DNA from: DATFMP01 sp035266845
Lineage (GTDB): Bacteria; SAR324; JACQKK01
Reading direction: 5' to 3'
DNA: 58,251 nucleotides
NCBI GenBank assembly: GCA_035266845.1
Contig: DATFMP010000089.1
Span: 1-58,251, forward strand
The translations under genes and the position numbers were made by a program. The notes under the pieces were generated by a model. The model was not told where the DNA came from and searched no databases. It was given only the letters and a program-made list of their open reading frames with translations. Shown here in pieces: positions 16,557 through 24,409 of the stretch; position 1 is the first letter of the stretch, and every line of letters starts with the position of its first letter.

Positions 16557-16781
16557 ATGCGAACCGATTATGACCGGCTGTTCGGGCAGATGTGTGTGTT
16601 CGGCAGCCGCCCCCCACTGCTCTTCGCCATCCCTGAATTGAGCCCGGAGGTCTACCGCAGGTTGGCATCTACGCACGCACCTGTGGAACTGGTGGTGCCC
16701 GATCTGGACGCCTTCTGTGTGCCCGAGGAAGACCTCGAACGCATCCAGGAAGCGATCAACGCCGCTTTTCCGCGAAGTTGA
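16557..16781 (+). CDS. Small protein of unknown function
   Basis: The frame encodes 74 residues starting MRTDYDRLFGQMCVFGSRPP. I do not recognise a family. It is acidic and soluble, without signal peptide or membrane segment, and its carboxyl half, LVVPDLDAFCVPEEDLERIQ, looks like a folded alpha/beta unit. Two cysteines are present. The ATG at 16557 follows GAGG at 10-11 bases; a GTG at 16482 would add 25 basic residues but sits inside the AT-rich island, where the promoter is expected. Codon use matches its neighbours, so it is probably a real gene rather than a chance frame. Confidence 0.5.
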   Translation: MRTDYDRLFGQMCVFGSRPPLLFAIPELSPEVYRRLASTHAPVELVVPDLDAFCVPEEDLERIQEAINAAFPRS

Positions 16782-17150
16782 TCCGATCGCCGGCATGTGC
16801 GCCGGCCACCGCAAAGGGAAGCGGAGCCTGATGCGGGAATCGACCGCCCGCATCGCTATGGGCCGGAAGCCTCGGGGCTCCGCTTCCCCCTCCTCACGCA
16901 CCGTCCTCACCGTGCCGCCCTCATGGGCGCCGGGCGCTCTCCTTCCGCACATCGCCGGGCTGGCACCCGCGTTGACAATCCGCACCGTAATCCTAAGATG
17001 GGTGCCAGGGGCTGGCATAGCAAAGCGCCGCGCCCCGCAGCCAACAGTGTCGCGCCGTGCAGCAGCCCTCCCGGCGTGACCTCCGCGAAGCATCCCCGAC
17101 CTGCGTGCCCCGCGGGTCTGAGCGACTGAGCACCGAGCAAAGGATCGGCC
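16782..17150. other. Intergenic region upstream of the thiolase gene
   Basis: These 369 bases have no credible coding frame on either strand. The one structured feature I can see is the promoter at 16972-16999. The rest, including the leader of about 145 bases that would follow it, shows no riboswitch or strong hairpin that I recognise. Confidence 0.5.
16972..16999 (+). promoter_or_regulatory. Strong candidate sigma-70 promoter of the thiolase gene
   Basis: A perfect -35 hexamer TTGACA (16972-16977) lies 16 bases before TAAGAT (16994-16999). Initiation near 17006 would leave about 145 bases of leader before the thiolase ATG. Confidence 0.65.
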
Positions 17151-18458
17151 ATGGAACTGCAGAACGTCGTGATCGTTGACGGAGTGCGAACCGCGTTCGG
17201 GCGCGGCGCCAAGGGAACGCTGGTTGCCACCCGCATGGACGAGGTGGCCGGGCAACTCGTGCGCGGGCTCCTGGACCGCAATCCCCAGGTGGACGTGAAC
17301 GAGATCGAGGACTTGGTTACGGGGAACGTGCTGGGTGGCGGCGAGTTGGACCATATGACCTCCAACGCCGTCTCCCGCTTGGCCAACCTGCCTCCCGAGG
17401 TCTCGCACGTCACCGTGAACCGGCAATGCGGCTCCAGCATGCAGGCGCTGCACATGATTGCCCGCGAGATCATGAGCGGATCGGGCACGGCCGGCATCGC
17501 CATGGGCGTGGAGCGCATGGGCCGCGGCATCCCCACCAAGGAGGGCGGCGATACGCCGATCACGCGTACTCACGAACGCATGTTGGCGCTCAGCGAAGAG
17601 CAGAAGCGCCCTGACCCACATCACGACCAGTACTTTTCAATCGAATTCCCACGGTACCTGCTGGATGCGCCGGCCAATCCGTCTATGCCGCAGACGTCCC
17701 AGAACGTGGCCGAGGCCTGGAACCTCTCCCGGCAGGAAATGGACGAGTTCTCGCTGGTTAGTCACCAGCAGGCCGATGCAGCCTATCGAGCCGGTTACTA
17801 CGACAGCCAGATCTTCCCTCTCACGGTGCGCAAGCCGGTCTTTGACGACGCGGGCCACGTGCTGTGGGACCAGCACGGCGAGGAGACCGTCTTCGCCAAG
17901 GACGAGTGTATCCGCGCCAGCACGACCCTGGACAAGCTGGCGTCCCTCGAGCCGCTCAAGATGCTCGTCAGCTACGGTGAGCGCGAGTTGCTCATCACCG
18001 CTGGCAATGCCTGTCCCACCAACGACGGCTCCGCGGCCCTGCTGCTGATGGCCGAGAAGGAAGCCAAGGCGCGGGGCCTCAAGCCGCTGTGCCGGATCAA
18101 GTCCATGGCCGTCTCCGGCGTGAAGCCGCAACTGATGGGCGTCGGCACCATTCCGGCGAGCCGCAAGGCGCTGCGCCGCGCAGGGATCACAGCCAAGGAT
18201 GTGGGCCTGGCGGAAATCAACGAGGCGTTCGCCTCCCAATCCATCGTGACCATCCGAGAACTGGGCCTCGATCCCAAGGTGGTCAACGTGAACGGCGGCG
18301 CCATCGCCATCGGCCATCCCCTGGGCGCCAGCGGTGCTCGGCTGCTGATCGGCCTGGGCCACGAGATGCGGCGCCGCGGCAACGTGCGCTACGGCTTGGC
18401 AACCATGTGCATCGGCGCCGGCATGGGCATCGCGACCGTCGTCGAGGCCATCGACTGA
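17151..18458 (+). CDS. Acetyl-CoA acyltransferase (3-ketoacyl-CoA thiolase)
   Basis: The 435-residue enzyme is a thiolase, which cleaves 3-ketoacyl-CoA with CoA in fatty-acid beta-oxidation or condenses acyl-CoAs in reverse. The nucleophile is Cys93 in NRQCGSSMQA, the catalytic His389 is in IGHPLGASGAR, and the proton-shuttling Cys420 is in TMCIGAGMG. Its length exceeds that of short biosynthetic thiolases because of a loop around residues 125-175 (GGDTPITRTHERMLALSEEQ), which favours a FadA/FadI-like degradative enzyme. The ATG start is conserved in position (MELQNVVIVDGVRTAFGRG). No beta-oxidation multienzyme gene lies beside it. It has its own promoter and a hairpin after the stop. Confidence 0.93.
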   Translation: MELQNVVIVDGVRTAFGRGAKGTLVATRMDEVAGQLVRGLLDRNPQVDVNEIEDLVTGNVLGGGELDHMTSNAVSRLANLPPEVSHVTVNRQCGSSMQALHMIAREIMSGSGTAGIAMGVERMGRGIPTKEGGDTPITRTHERMLALSEEQKRPDPHHDQYFSIEFPRYLLDAPANPSMPQTSQNVAEAWNLSRQEMDEFSLVSHQQADAAYRAGYYDSQIFPLTVRKPVFDDAGHVLWDQHGEETVFAKDECIRASTTLDKLASLEPLKMLVSYGERELLITAGNACPTNDGSAALLLMAEKEAKARGLKPLCRIKSMAVSGVKPQLMGVGTIPASRKALRRAGITAKDVGLAEINEAFASQSIVTIRELGLDPKVVNVNGGAIAIGHPLGASGARLLIGLGHEMRRRGNVRYGLATMCIGAGMGIATVVEAID

Positions 18459-18466
18459 TCCAATTG

Positions 18467-18489
18467 CCCGGGGCCCACGCGGCTCCGGG
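18467..18489 (+). terminator. Hairpin after the thiolase gene
   Basis: CCCGGGGCC (18467-18475) pairs with GGCTCCGGG (18481-18489) through a five-base loop with one G-U pair. It starts 9 bases after the thiolase stop. No T tract follows, so it may stabilise the mRNA rather than terminate. Confidence 0.45.
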
Positions 18490-18545
18490 ACTCCCACACT
18501 TATCCTGCTTCCGTGCGTCTGCTGGCGCCCTATCCCCGTCTGCCC

Positions 18546-19454
18546 ATGAAATCCAAGACTCTCGTCATCGTCGGCCTGATCGTCGTCTTCGCCATTGCCA
18601 TCGGGGTAGCGCTCCTACGCGAGGTCAACCGGGACAAAGCAACGCTGGCCAAGTCCATCAGTGGCGTGGTGGAGGTGGACCCCACACTCGCCGCGTCGGG
18701 TCAAGCGGACGTGGTACGCACGGACCGCTTGGTGTTGCTATTGGTTGATCCCAAGACGCAGCACCCGGTGGCGCTGAAGTTCGTCACGCCCCTCGTGCCC
18801 CCGCAGACGATCCGCATCGGTCAAGCGGAGGCCGAGAATGGAGCGACGCTCAAGGGGCCGTACGAGGTTGTGGGCATCACGGACAAGGATGGCGAGATCT
18901 TTAAGGTCACACCCGGTGAGATCTATGGGCGATCGGCGGCACCAGTGGCGCTGGGCACCGAGCAGTTCCACCTCGTGCTGAACGAGCCCTTCCATGGCAC
19001 CTTGAGCAATGGGCCCGAAGCCGCCGGCAGTCCGGCCCCCGCAGGCCCGATGGCAGGCACGGGCGCCGGCCCGATGGAGGGCAGCGCCGGCCCCTTGACC
19101 GGGCCCGAGAACGTCGATCCCGCACGCAGCATCGAAGGTACGATCACCGTGTCCAAGCAGTTGGCCTCCAACATCGAGCCTTCAGATCACCTTGTGATCC
19201 TGATGTTCGACCCGGACCAACCGCGGCCGGTGGCGTTCAAGATCATTCCCCACGCGCTGCTGCCGCAGCGCTTCGTGGTTTCGCTGCCCCCGGGCACGCC
19301 CGCGAAGAAAGCCTACAACCTGCACGTCGTGACCGACAAGGACAACAACCCCTTCGGCGCGGCCCCCGGCGAACTCGTGGGCCGGTCCAGCAAGCCCATC
19401 CCCCTGGGCACGACCGACCTGAAATTCGAGCTGGATCAGCCATATACGCGCTGA
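18546..19454 (+). CDS. Membrane-anchored protein with two CcmI-C-like domains
   Basis: The 302-residue protein has an N-terminal anchor (KSKTLVIVGLIVVFAIAIG, residues 2-20) and then two homologous periplasmic domains. Domain 1 (about 35-160) begins SISGVVEVDPTLAAS and ends TPGEIYGRSAAPVALGTEQF; domain 2 (about 195-302) begins SIEGTITVSKQLASNI and ends APGELVGRSSKPIPLGTTDL. Both match the carboxyl-terminal domain of cytochrome c biogenesis protein CcmI/CcmH (VxGxVxLDPxLA...PVALK...GDLxGxS). A Pro/Gly/Ala linker joins them. CcmI uses this domain to hold apocytochrome c, but no Ccm genes are adjacent and no TPR domain is present. The role is therefore inferred as periplasmic binding. ATG 18546 gives the anchor; a GTG at 18513 is the alternative. 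A strong terminator follows. Confidence 0.72.
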   Translation: MKSKTLVIVGLIVVFAIAIGVALLREVNRDKATLAKSISGVVEVDPTLAASGQADVVRTDRLVLLLVDPKTQHPVALKFVTPLVPPQTIRIGQAEAENGATLKGPYEVVGITDKDGEIFKVTPGEIYGRSAAPVALGTEQFHLVLNEPFHGTLSNGPEAAGSPAPAGPMAGTGAGPMEGSAGPLTGPENVDPARSIEGTITVSKQLASNIEPSDHLVILMFDPDQPRPVAFKIIPHALLPQRFVVSLPPGTPAKKAYNLHVVTDKDNNPFGAAPGELVGRSSKPIPLGTTDLKFELDQPYTR

Positions 19455-19466
19455 TTGGGACATCGC

Positions 19467-19503
19467 AGCGGTATCGCGGGCGCAGCCCGCGATACCGCTT
19501 TCA
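19467..19503 (+). terminator. Terminator with a perfect 15-bp stem
   Basis: AGCGGTATCGCGGGC (19467-19481) pairs with GCCCGCGATACCGCT (19485-19499) with only a GCA loop, and TTTC follows. It sits 12 bases after the stop of the tandem-domain gene. The stem is exceptionally stable, while the T run is short. Confidence 0.8.
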
Positions 19504-19885
19504 ACATTCCTAGCCACAGCTCCGCGCACCACAGGCTATTCGCTCCCCCTCCGTTGCATTCCGCGCCCGGCACGAACCGGCCGAGTCTGCCCCCGTGCAA
19601 TGGAATGCGCCGGATCGGTTAGCCGTGTACCGGACTTCGACCGATTTGAAGCCGATGTTGGCGGCGGGCCCCTCTGGTCCTGACCGCAGTGTGGAGGTCT
19701 GCCCAGGAACTGGACGCCAATGCGAACCGAGAGAAATGCGAGCGGGGGATGCCGAGGCGGCCGCGACGACGGGACACATGCCAACGGGAGCGTGCCGGCC
19801 GGGAAGCGCTCCTGCCGGAGTGGGCCGGGTGCACGGCCCCAGTTCACTCCGGCAGGCCCAGTGTTGCCGCCGGGTGCGGCTACCG
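19504..19885. other. Non-coding gap between convergent genes
   Basis: Nearly 400 bases lie between the terminator at 19467-19503 and the end of the Bax-inhibitor gene. The short open frames in it, on both strands, look like chance frames of GC-rich DNA. It contains the large hairpin at 19811-19856 and nothing else that I recognise. Confidence 0.4.
19811..19856 (-). repeat. Long branched inverted repeat downstream of the Bax-inhibitor gene
   Basis: CCTGCCGGAGTG (19811-19822) is the exact reverse complement of CACTCCGGCAGG (19845-19856). Between them GGCCG and CGGCC pair again around a six-base loop. It starts 30 bases after the stop of the minus-strand gene and could end or protect that transcript. 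No T run follows in either direction. Confidence 0.55.
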
Positions 19886-20557
19886 CTAGTCGCGGTTGCT
19901 GAGCAGGCGCAACAGGAACAAGAACAGGTTCAGCAGATCCAGGTACAGCGCCAGGGTTGCCGCGGTGTAGTCCTGCACGTCGTAGCGCCGCAGGATGTTG
20001 GACGTGTCGTAGAGGATGAAGCCGCTGAAGAGGATCACCCCACCCGCGGCCAGAATGAAGTCGCCGGCCGGACTGTGGAAGAAGAACGCATTGAGCAGAG
20101 ACCCCGCGATCACGATGATCAGGCCCGTGAACAGAAAGCCGCTCAGGAACGAGAAGTCCTTCTTCGAGGTCATCACGTACATCGTGAGGCCAGCGAAGAT
20201 CAGCACCGTCAGCACCAGCGCTTCCTGGATCACCGCCGCGTTGTACACCAGCATCACCGGGCCGAGCGTGATACCAGAGACGCCAGCGAAGGCGAACAAC
20301 GCCGCGACGTTCCACCCCGGCTTGTGTCGCACGGCCATTGCGACAAAGATCAGCGCGAACTCCGCAATGAACAGCACCATCATCAGCCCGGGCGAAACGA
20401 ACATGCGCCCGAAATAGGCACCGACGGCTGCGGTAAGAAGGGACAGGGTGAGCAGGCTGTAGACCTTGCGAAGGAACGCCATGCGCTCCTCGACGCCGGC
20501 CATGGCTGCGGATTTGACACCGTAGCCGCCGCTGCCGCGATTGCCGAACATTTCCAT
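19886..20557 (-). CDS. Bax inhibitor-1/YccA family membrane protein
   Basis: The 223-residue protein is a seven-helix membrane protein of the BI-1 (TMBIM) family. After the cytosolic start NRGSGGYGVKSAAMAGVEER it runs FLRKVYSLLTLSLLTAAVGAYFG, then repeated hydrophobic helices, with the conserved ILYDTSNILRR and YTAATLALYLDLLNLFLFLL at the end. Asp residues near the carboxyl end (YDTSN, YLDLLN) correspond to the di-aspartyl pH-sensing pair of bacterial YetJ, a calcium-leak relative. In bacteria the family interacts with the FtsH membrane protease or leaks calcium. The ATG at 20557 has TAGGAG upstream. Confidence 0.93.
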   Translation of the reverse strand: MEMFGNRGSGGYGVKSAAMAGVEERMAFLRKVYSLLTLSLLTAAVGAYFGRMFVSPGLMMVLFIAEFALIFVAMAVRHKPGWNVAALFAFAGVSGITLGPVMLVYNAAVIQEALVLTVLIFAGLTMYVMTSKKDFSFLSGFLFTGLIIVIAGSLLNAFFFHSPAGDFILAAGGVILFSGFILYDTSNILRRYDVQDYTAATLALYLDLLNLFLFLLRLLSNRD

Positions 20558-20892
20558 TGTGTGTGCTCCTACCGGATGCTGAAGACGGGTGAAGCCATGG
20601 GCCGCTCCGCGTTCCTGCGGACATGACCAGCTTCCACGGTAGCCCGGGCGGCCGCGAGGGGCAACGCCTGCGTGCCCTGAGGCTGCCTTTACCATTGGAG
20701 CAGCCGGCACCCAAGGGCGTTCGCCACGCCCCGTTGCACCCGCCTGGGCGACCCTGCCGACGCACGCTGCGGGTGGCCCCAGCCGCCCGTTGCAGAGCGC
20801 GGTTTGCAGGCGCGAGAGCCGGTGCTAAGTTGGTAAGCTAACGCGCGAGAACGCTCCCATTCATCACCCTTCGGCACTCCATCCTGAGCCCC
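20558..20892. other. Divergent gap between the Bax-inhibitor and gltX genes
   Basis: About 335 bases with no credible coding frame. The gltX-proximal end contains a weak promoter-like pair at 20804-20831. I see no T-box or other leader, which would be unexpected here anyway in a Gram-negative gltX. Confidence 0.4.
20804..20831 (+). promoter_or_regulatory. Weak candidate promoter of gltX
   Basis: TTGCAG (20804-20809) and TAAGTT (20826-20831) are 16 bases apart, about 60 bases before the gltX ATG. Each hexamer is only a partial match. Confidence 0.3.
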
Positions 20893-22335
20893 ATGTCCGA
20901 CGTCCGCGTCCGCTTCGCCCCCAGCCCCACCGGGGAACTCCACGTGGGGGGCCTCCGCACAGCCTTGTTCAACTACCTGTTTGCCCGCAAGCACGGGGGC
21001 CGCTTCATCCTGCGCATCGAGGACACGGATCAGGAACGCTACGTGGAGGGTGCCGAAGCGGGCATCATCGAGATGCTGCACTGGGCTGGGATCGAGCCGG
21101 ACGAGGGCCCACACCTGGGCGGGCCGGTGGGCCCCTACCGCCAGTCCGAGCGCCTGGCGCACTACCGCGAGGCGGCAGAGCGTTTGATGGCTTCCGGCCA
21201 TGCCTACAAGTGCTACACCAGCCCCGATGAGCTGGAGCAGATGCGAAAGGATCAACTGGCGCGCGGGCTGCCGCCGAAGTATGACGGCCGCCATCGGAAT
21301 CTTACTTCGGAAGACCACGCGCGCTTCGAGGCGGAAGGCCGCAAGCCCGTGGTCCGCATGCGCATCCCGGATCGCGACGAGCGCATTGTGGTGGACGACC
21401 TCGTGCGCGGCAAGGTTGCCTTCAACTCCGGCCAGTTGGACGATCAGGTGCTGCTCAAGTCCGACGGCTACCCCACCTACCACCTGGCGGTGGTGGTGGA
21501 CGACCACCTGATGGGCATCACCCACATCCTGCGCGCGGAAGAGTGGCTACCCTCCACGCCCAAGCACCTCTACCTGTTCAAATGGCTGGGCTGGGAACCG
21601 CCCCGTTTCGCGCACCTGCCGCTGCTGCTCAACGAGGATCGCAGCAAGATGAGCAAGCGCAGTGGAGATACGGCTGCCGAGGACTATCGCCGCAAGGGCT
21701 ACGTGCCGGAGGCGCTGGTGAACTTCCTGGCCCTGCTGGGCTGGAACCCCGGCGACGAGCAGGAACTGTTCACCCGCGAGGAGTTGGTCGAGAAGTTCAG
21801 CATTGAGCGCGTCGGCAAGTCCGGCGCCGTATTCGACCGCAAGAAACTGGACTGGATGAACCAGACCTACATCGGCCGGCTGGGCCCGGACGCGCTGTAT
21901 GCGGCGCTGCGACCGTTCATCGAGCGCACGCCCCATGCCGAAGCAGAGGAGGCCCTGCTGCGGAAAATCTGCCTGACGGTGCAGCCGTCCCTGGTGACTC
22001 TGGCGGACATCGAGCAGCAGCTTCCTTTCTTCTTCCGCCCAGATGATGCACCGCTTTCGGATGAAGTGGCCCAGGGCCTGGCCAGCGAGGAGGCGCGCAC
22101 CGTGCTCCAGGCCTTCCGTGAGCGGCTCGCGGGCCTGGACCGGCTGGACGAGGAAGGCTTCCGCAGCCTCATGAAGGAGGTGCAGCAGGCCACCAAGATC
22201 AAGGGCAAGGGCCTCTGGGGCCCCGTGCGCTGGGCTATCACGCTTGAAGCGGAAGGCCCGGACCTGTCGCAGGTCGCCGCCGTGCTGGGTCGCGACAAGG
22301 CCCTTACGCGGCTCGACCGCGTGCTCGGCGGCTGA
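20893..22335 (+). CDS. gltX: Glutamyl-tRNA synthetase
   Basis: The 480-residue class I synthetase charges tRNA-Glu (or tRNA-Gln in organisms without GlnRS) with glutamate. The HIGH region reads PSPTGELHVGG (residues 10-20) and the KMSKS motif is Lys252-Met-Ser-Lys-Arg256. The discriminating RIEDTDQERYVEGAE and AYKCYTSPDELEQMRKDQLA segments are typical of bacterial GltX, and a carboxyl anticodon-binding domain of helices follows. There is no CxCxHxC zinc site between the catalytic halves; a single Cys (CYTS) remains. It heads a run of six plus-strand genes ending in cofC, with gaps of 38-48 bases or overlaps. Confidence 0.97.
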   Translation: MSDVRVRFAPSPTGELHVGGLRTALFNYLFARKHGGRFILRIEDTDQERYVEGAEAGIIEMLHWAGIEPDEGPHLGGPVGPYRQSERLAHYREAAERLMASGHAYKCYTSPDELEQMRKDQLARGLPPKYDGRHRNLTSEDHARFEAEGRKPVVRMRIPDRDERIVVDDLVRGKVAFNSGQLDDQVLLKSDGYPTYHLAVVVDDHLMGITHILRAEEWLPSTPKHLYLFKWLGWEPPRFAHLPLLLNEDRSKMSKRSGDTAAEDYRRKGYVPEALVNFLALLGWNPGDEQELFTREELVEKFSIERVGKSGAVFDRKKLDWMNQTYIGRLGPDALYAALRPFIERTPHAEAEEALLRKICLTVQPSLVTLADIEQQLPFFFRPDDAPLSDEVAQGLASEEARTVLQAFRERLAGLDRLDEEGFRSLMKEVQQATKIKGKGLWGPVRWAITLEAEGPDLSQVAAVLGRDKALTRLDRVLGG

Positions 22336-22383
22336 GGCTCTGCCGGCAGGCGGGCCACCGCTGTCGCGGGGGAGGAGAGACGC

Positions 22384-23226
22384 GTGCAACCATCAGCGCT
22401 GGGCATCGAACGGCACTACCGCCAGGGCAATCTGCTGGAACGCCTACTGGCGGCGCTGCAGGAGGCCGGCCACGATGTGGAGTACCTCCGTGCCGAGGAT
22501 CTGGCGCCCGTGGACGAGTTCCACACGCGCGGGCGGCGTGCTACCCGCGAACTGTCGGAACTGGCGCAATTCCTGCCGCACCAACGTGTACTGGATGTCG
22601 GCAGCGGTCTGGGCGGCCCGGCACGGTACTTGGCCAGTAGCTGCGGCTGTGATGTGACGGGTATCGACCTGATGACCGAGTTCTGCGAGGCTGCCAACGA
22701 GTTGTCGCGCCGCGCGCGACTTGCCGGGTCGACGCGCTTCCTGCAGGGCAATGCGCTGGCCCTGCCGTTCCCGTCGCACAGCTTCGATGCCGTGTGGACC
22801 GTGCAGGCGCAGATGAACATCGCGGACAAGCGTGGCTTCTATGGCGAGATCGCGCGCGTGCTCAGACCCGGCGGGCGCTTCGTGTTCCAGGAGCTCTGCG
22901 CCGGAGACCGGGGGCCGCTGCACTACCCGGTGCCCTGGGCCAGCGTGCCGGAGCAGAGCTTCCTCATTGCGCCGGATGCGCTGCGCGATCTGCTGTGCGA
23001 GACGGACCTGCGAGAGCTGCGCTGGGTGGACAATTCGGCTGAGTCCATCGCTTGGCGTACCGCCCAGGCAGCCCGTGCCAAAGCCGCCGTTGGCACCGCC
23101 CGCTCCCCGCTGGGGATGCACCTCGTGATGGGCGAGCGCGCCGCGGAGAAATCTGCCAACTCCGGCCGCAACTTCAGCGAGAGCCGCACGCGCTCCGTGC
23201 AGGGCCTCTTTGAAAAGCCCGCCTAA
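22384..23226 (+). CDS. SAM-dependent methyltransferase (UbiE / dimethylglycine methyltransferase-like)
   Basis: This 280-residue class I methyltransferase has motif I VLDVGSGLGGPARYLA (near residues 68-83), an acidic loop VTGIDLMTEFCEAAN, FLQGNALALPFPSHSFDAVWTVQ-type post-I region and RVLRPGGRFVFQE. This pattern, with an amino-terminal HYRQGNLLERLL segment, resembles glycine/sarcosine N-methyltransferase-like and UbiE-like enzymes acting on small molecules. The substrate is not clear. GTG 22384 has a strong GGAGGAG before it. It sits between gltX and the F420-related genes, so a link to F420 or to C1 metabolism is possible but not shown. Confidence 0.8.
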   Translation: MQPSALGIERHYRQGNLLERLLAALQEAGHDVEYLRAEDLAPVDEFHTRGRRATRELSELAQFLPHQRVLDVGSGLGGPARYLASSCGCDVTGIDLMTEFCEAANELSRRARLAGSTRFLQGNALALPFPSHSFDAVWTVQAQMNIADKRGFYGEIARVLRPGGRFVFQELCAGDRGPLHYPVPWASVPEQSFLIAPDALRDLLCETDLRELRWVDNSAESIAWRTAQAARAKAAVGTARSPLGMHLVMGERAAEKSANSGRNFSESRTRSVQGLFEKPA

Positions 23227-23264
23227 TCGGATCGCCTCCACCCGTACGCCCGCAGAGAGCCCCC

Positions 23265-24368
23265 ATGCCCACGGAAATCCGACTGAACCGCGCCCAACCC
23301 CTCGCCGCGCAGGCCGACAAGGGGCACAACCGCTGGCACCCGGACTTGGCGCCTGTTGCCAGCGTGGCGCCCGGGGAAGCGATTGTCATCGATACACTGG
23401 ACGCTTCGGACGGGCAGGTGACCCCCGCCACAGCGGACGCCGATCTCGCCTCACTTAGCGCCAACCGCGGGCATCCGCTGACCGGTCCTGTGGCCATCGA
23501 AGGGGCCGAGCCGGGCGACCTGCTCGCCGTGCACATAGAGACCATTGAGCCGCAGCCTTTCGGCTGGACCTACAACCGCAACAACTTCGGCTTCCTGCGC
23601 GATCTCTACACGGAACCACACCTGACCCGCTGGAGCATCCGCGAAGGCTACGCTACCTCCGGCGACCTGCCCGGCGTGCGCGTCCCCGGTGCGCCGTTCA
23701 TGGGCGTGATGGGCGTGGCCCCCTCGCGAGAGCTGTTCGAGGCGATGCACTGGCGCGAGGCGGAACTGCTGCGGCGCGGCGGAAGCGTGCGGCCGCCCGA
23801 GCCGGCCGAGGCCGTGCCGCCACACATCGGCAAGAACGGCCTGCGCACCGCGCCGCCGCGGGAAAACGGGGGCAATGTGGACATCCGCCATCTGGTGGCC
23901 GGCACCACTGTTCACCTGCCCGTGTACGTGCCCGGAGCGCTGTTCTCCGTGGGCGATGCGCACTTTGCCCAGGGCGATGGCGAGGTCTGCGGCACAGCCA
24001 TCGAGATGGGCGCGACATTCTTCGCCCACTTCGAGGTGATCAAGGGCGGCGCGGGCCAGCAGCGTGACATGAGCTTCGCCTGGCAAGGCGACGCCCTCCC
24101 GCACGGACTGGGCCTGGGGCGCCGCTTCCATGCCACCACGGGCCTCTGCGTGCGCCGCGACGGCCGCAACGAGAGCGAGGACGTGACGCTGGCCGCACGC
24201 AATGCCCTGCTGAACATGATCGACTACCTCCAGCGCACCTATGGCTACAATGACAAGCAGGCCTACCATCTGTGCAGCGTCGCCGTGAACCTGCACGTGA
24301 GCCAAGTCGTGGACTTGCCCAATGTGCTGGTGACGGCCTTCCTGCCGCTCGATATCTTCACCGACTGA
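23265..24368 (+). CDS. Acetamidase/formamidase family protein
   Basis: The 367-residue protein is an FmdA/AmdA-family amide hydrolase, which releases ammonia from formamide, acetamide or related amides. Diagnostic segments are NRWHPDLAPVASVAPGEAIVIDTLDA, a central GHPLTGPVAIEGAEPGDLLAVHI, PFMGVMGVAPS, VPPHIGKNGLRTAPPRENGGNVDIRHL-type sequence split across residues 185-212, VPGALFSVGDAHFAQGDGEVCGTAIE, and YLCS-like DKQAYHLCSVAVNLHVSQVVD at the end. The Gly-Asp-Ala-His and Gly-Glu-Val-Cys-Gly elements line the metal site. The real substrate in this context is unknown. GAGAG precedes the ATG. It lies in the same run as the F420 genes. Confidence 0.88.
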   Translation: MPTEIRLNRAQPLAAQADKGHNRWHPDLAPVASVAPGEAIVIDTLDASDGQVTPATADADLASLSANRGHPLTGPVAIEGAEPGDLLAVHIETIEPQPFGWTYNRNNFGFLRDLYTEPHLTRWSIREGYATSGDLPGVRVPGAPFMGVMGVAPSRELFEAMHWREAELLRRGGSVRPPEPAEAVPPHIGKNGLRTAPPRENGGNVDIRHLVAGTTVHLPVYVPGALFSVGDAHFAQGDGEVCGTAIEMGATFFAHFEVIKGGAGQQRDMSFAWQGDALPHGLGLGRRFHATTGLCVRRDGRNESEDVTLAARNALLNMIDYLQRTYGYNDKQAYHLCSVAVNLHVSQVVDLPNVLVTAFLPLDIFTD

Positions 24369-24409
24369 CGCGCCGGGCCCTGGCGCTCCACCTTGGACCA
24401 AGGCATTCC

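Noticed and set aside
19536..20765. Long frames in both directions over the Bax-inhibitor gene and the gap next to it
   Set aside because: The minus-strand frame and the opposite plus-strand frame have no motifs and overlap the well-supported Bax-inhibitor frame; both look like compositional artefacts.
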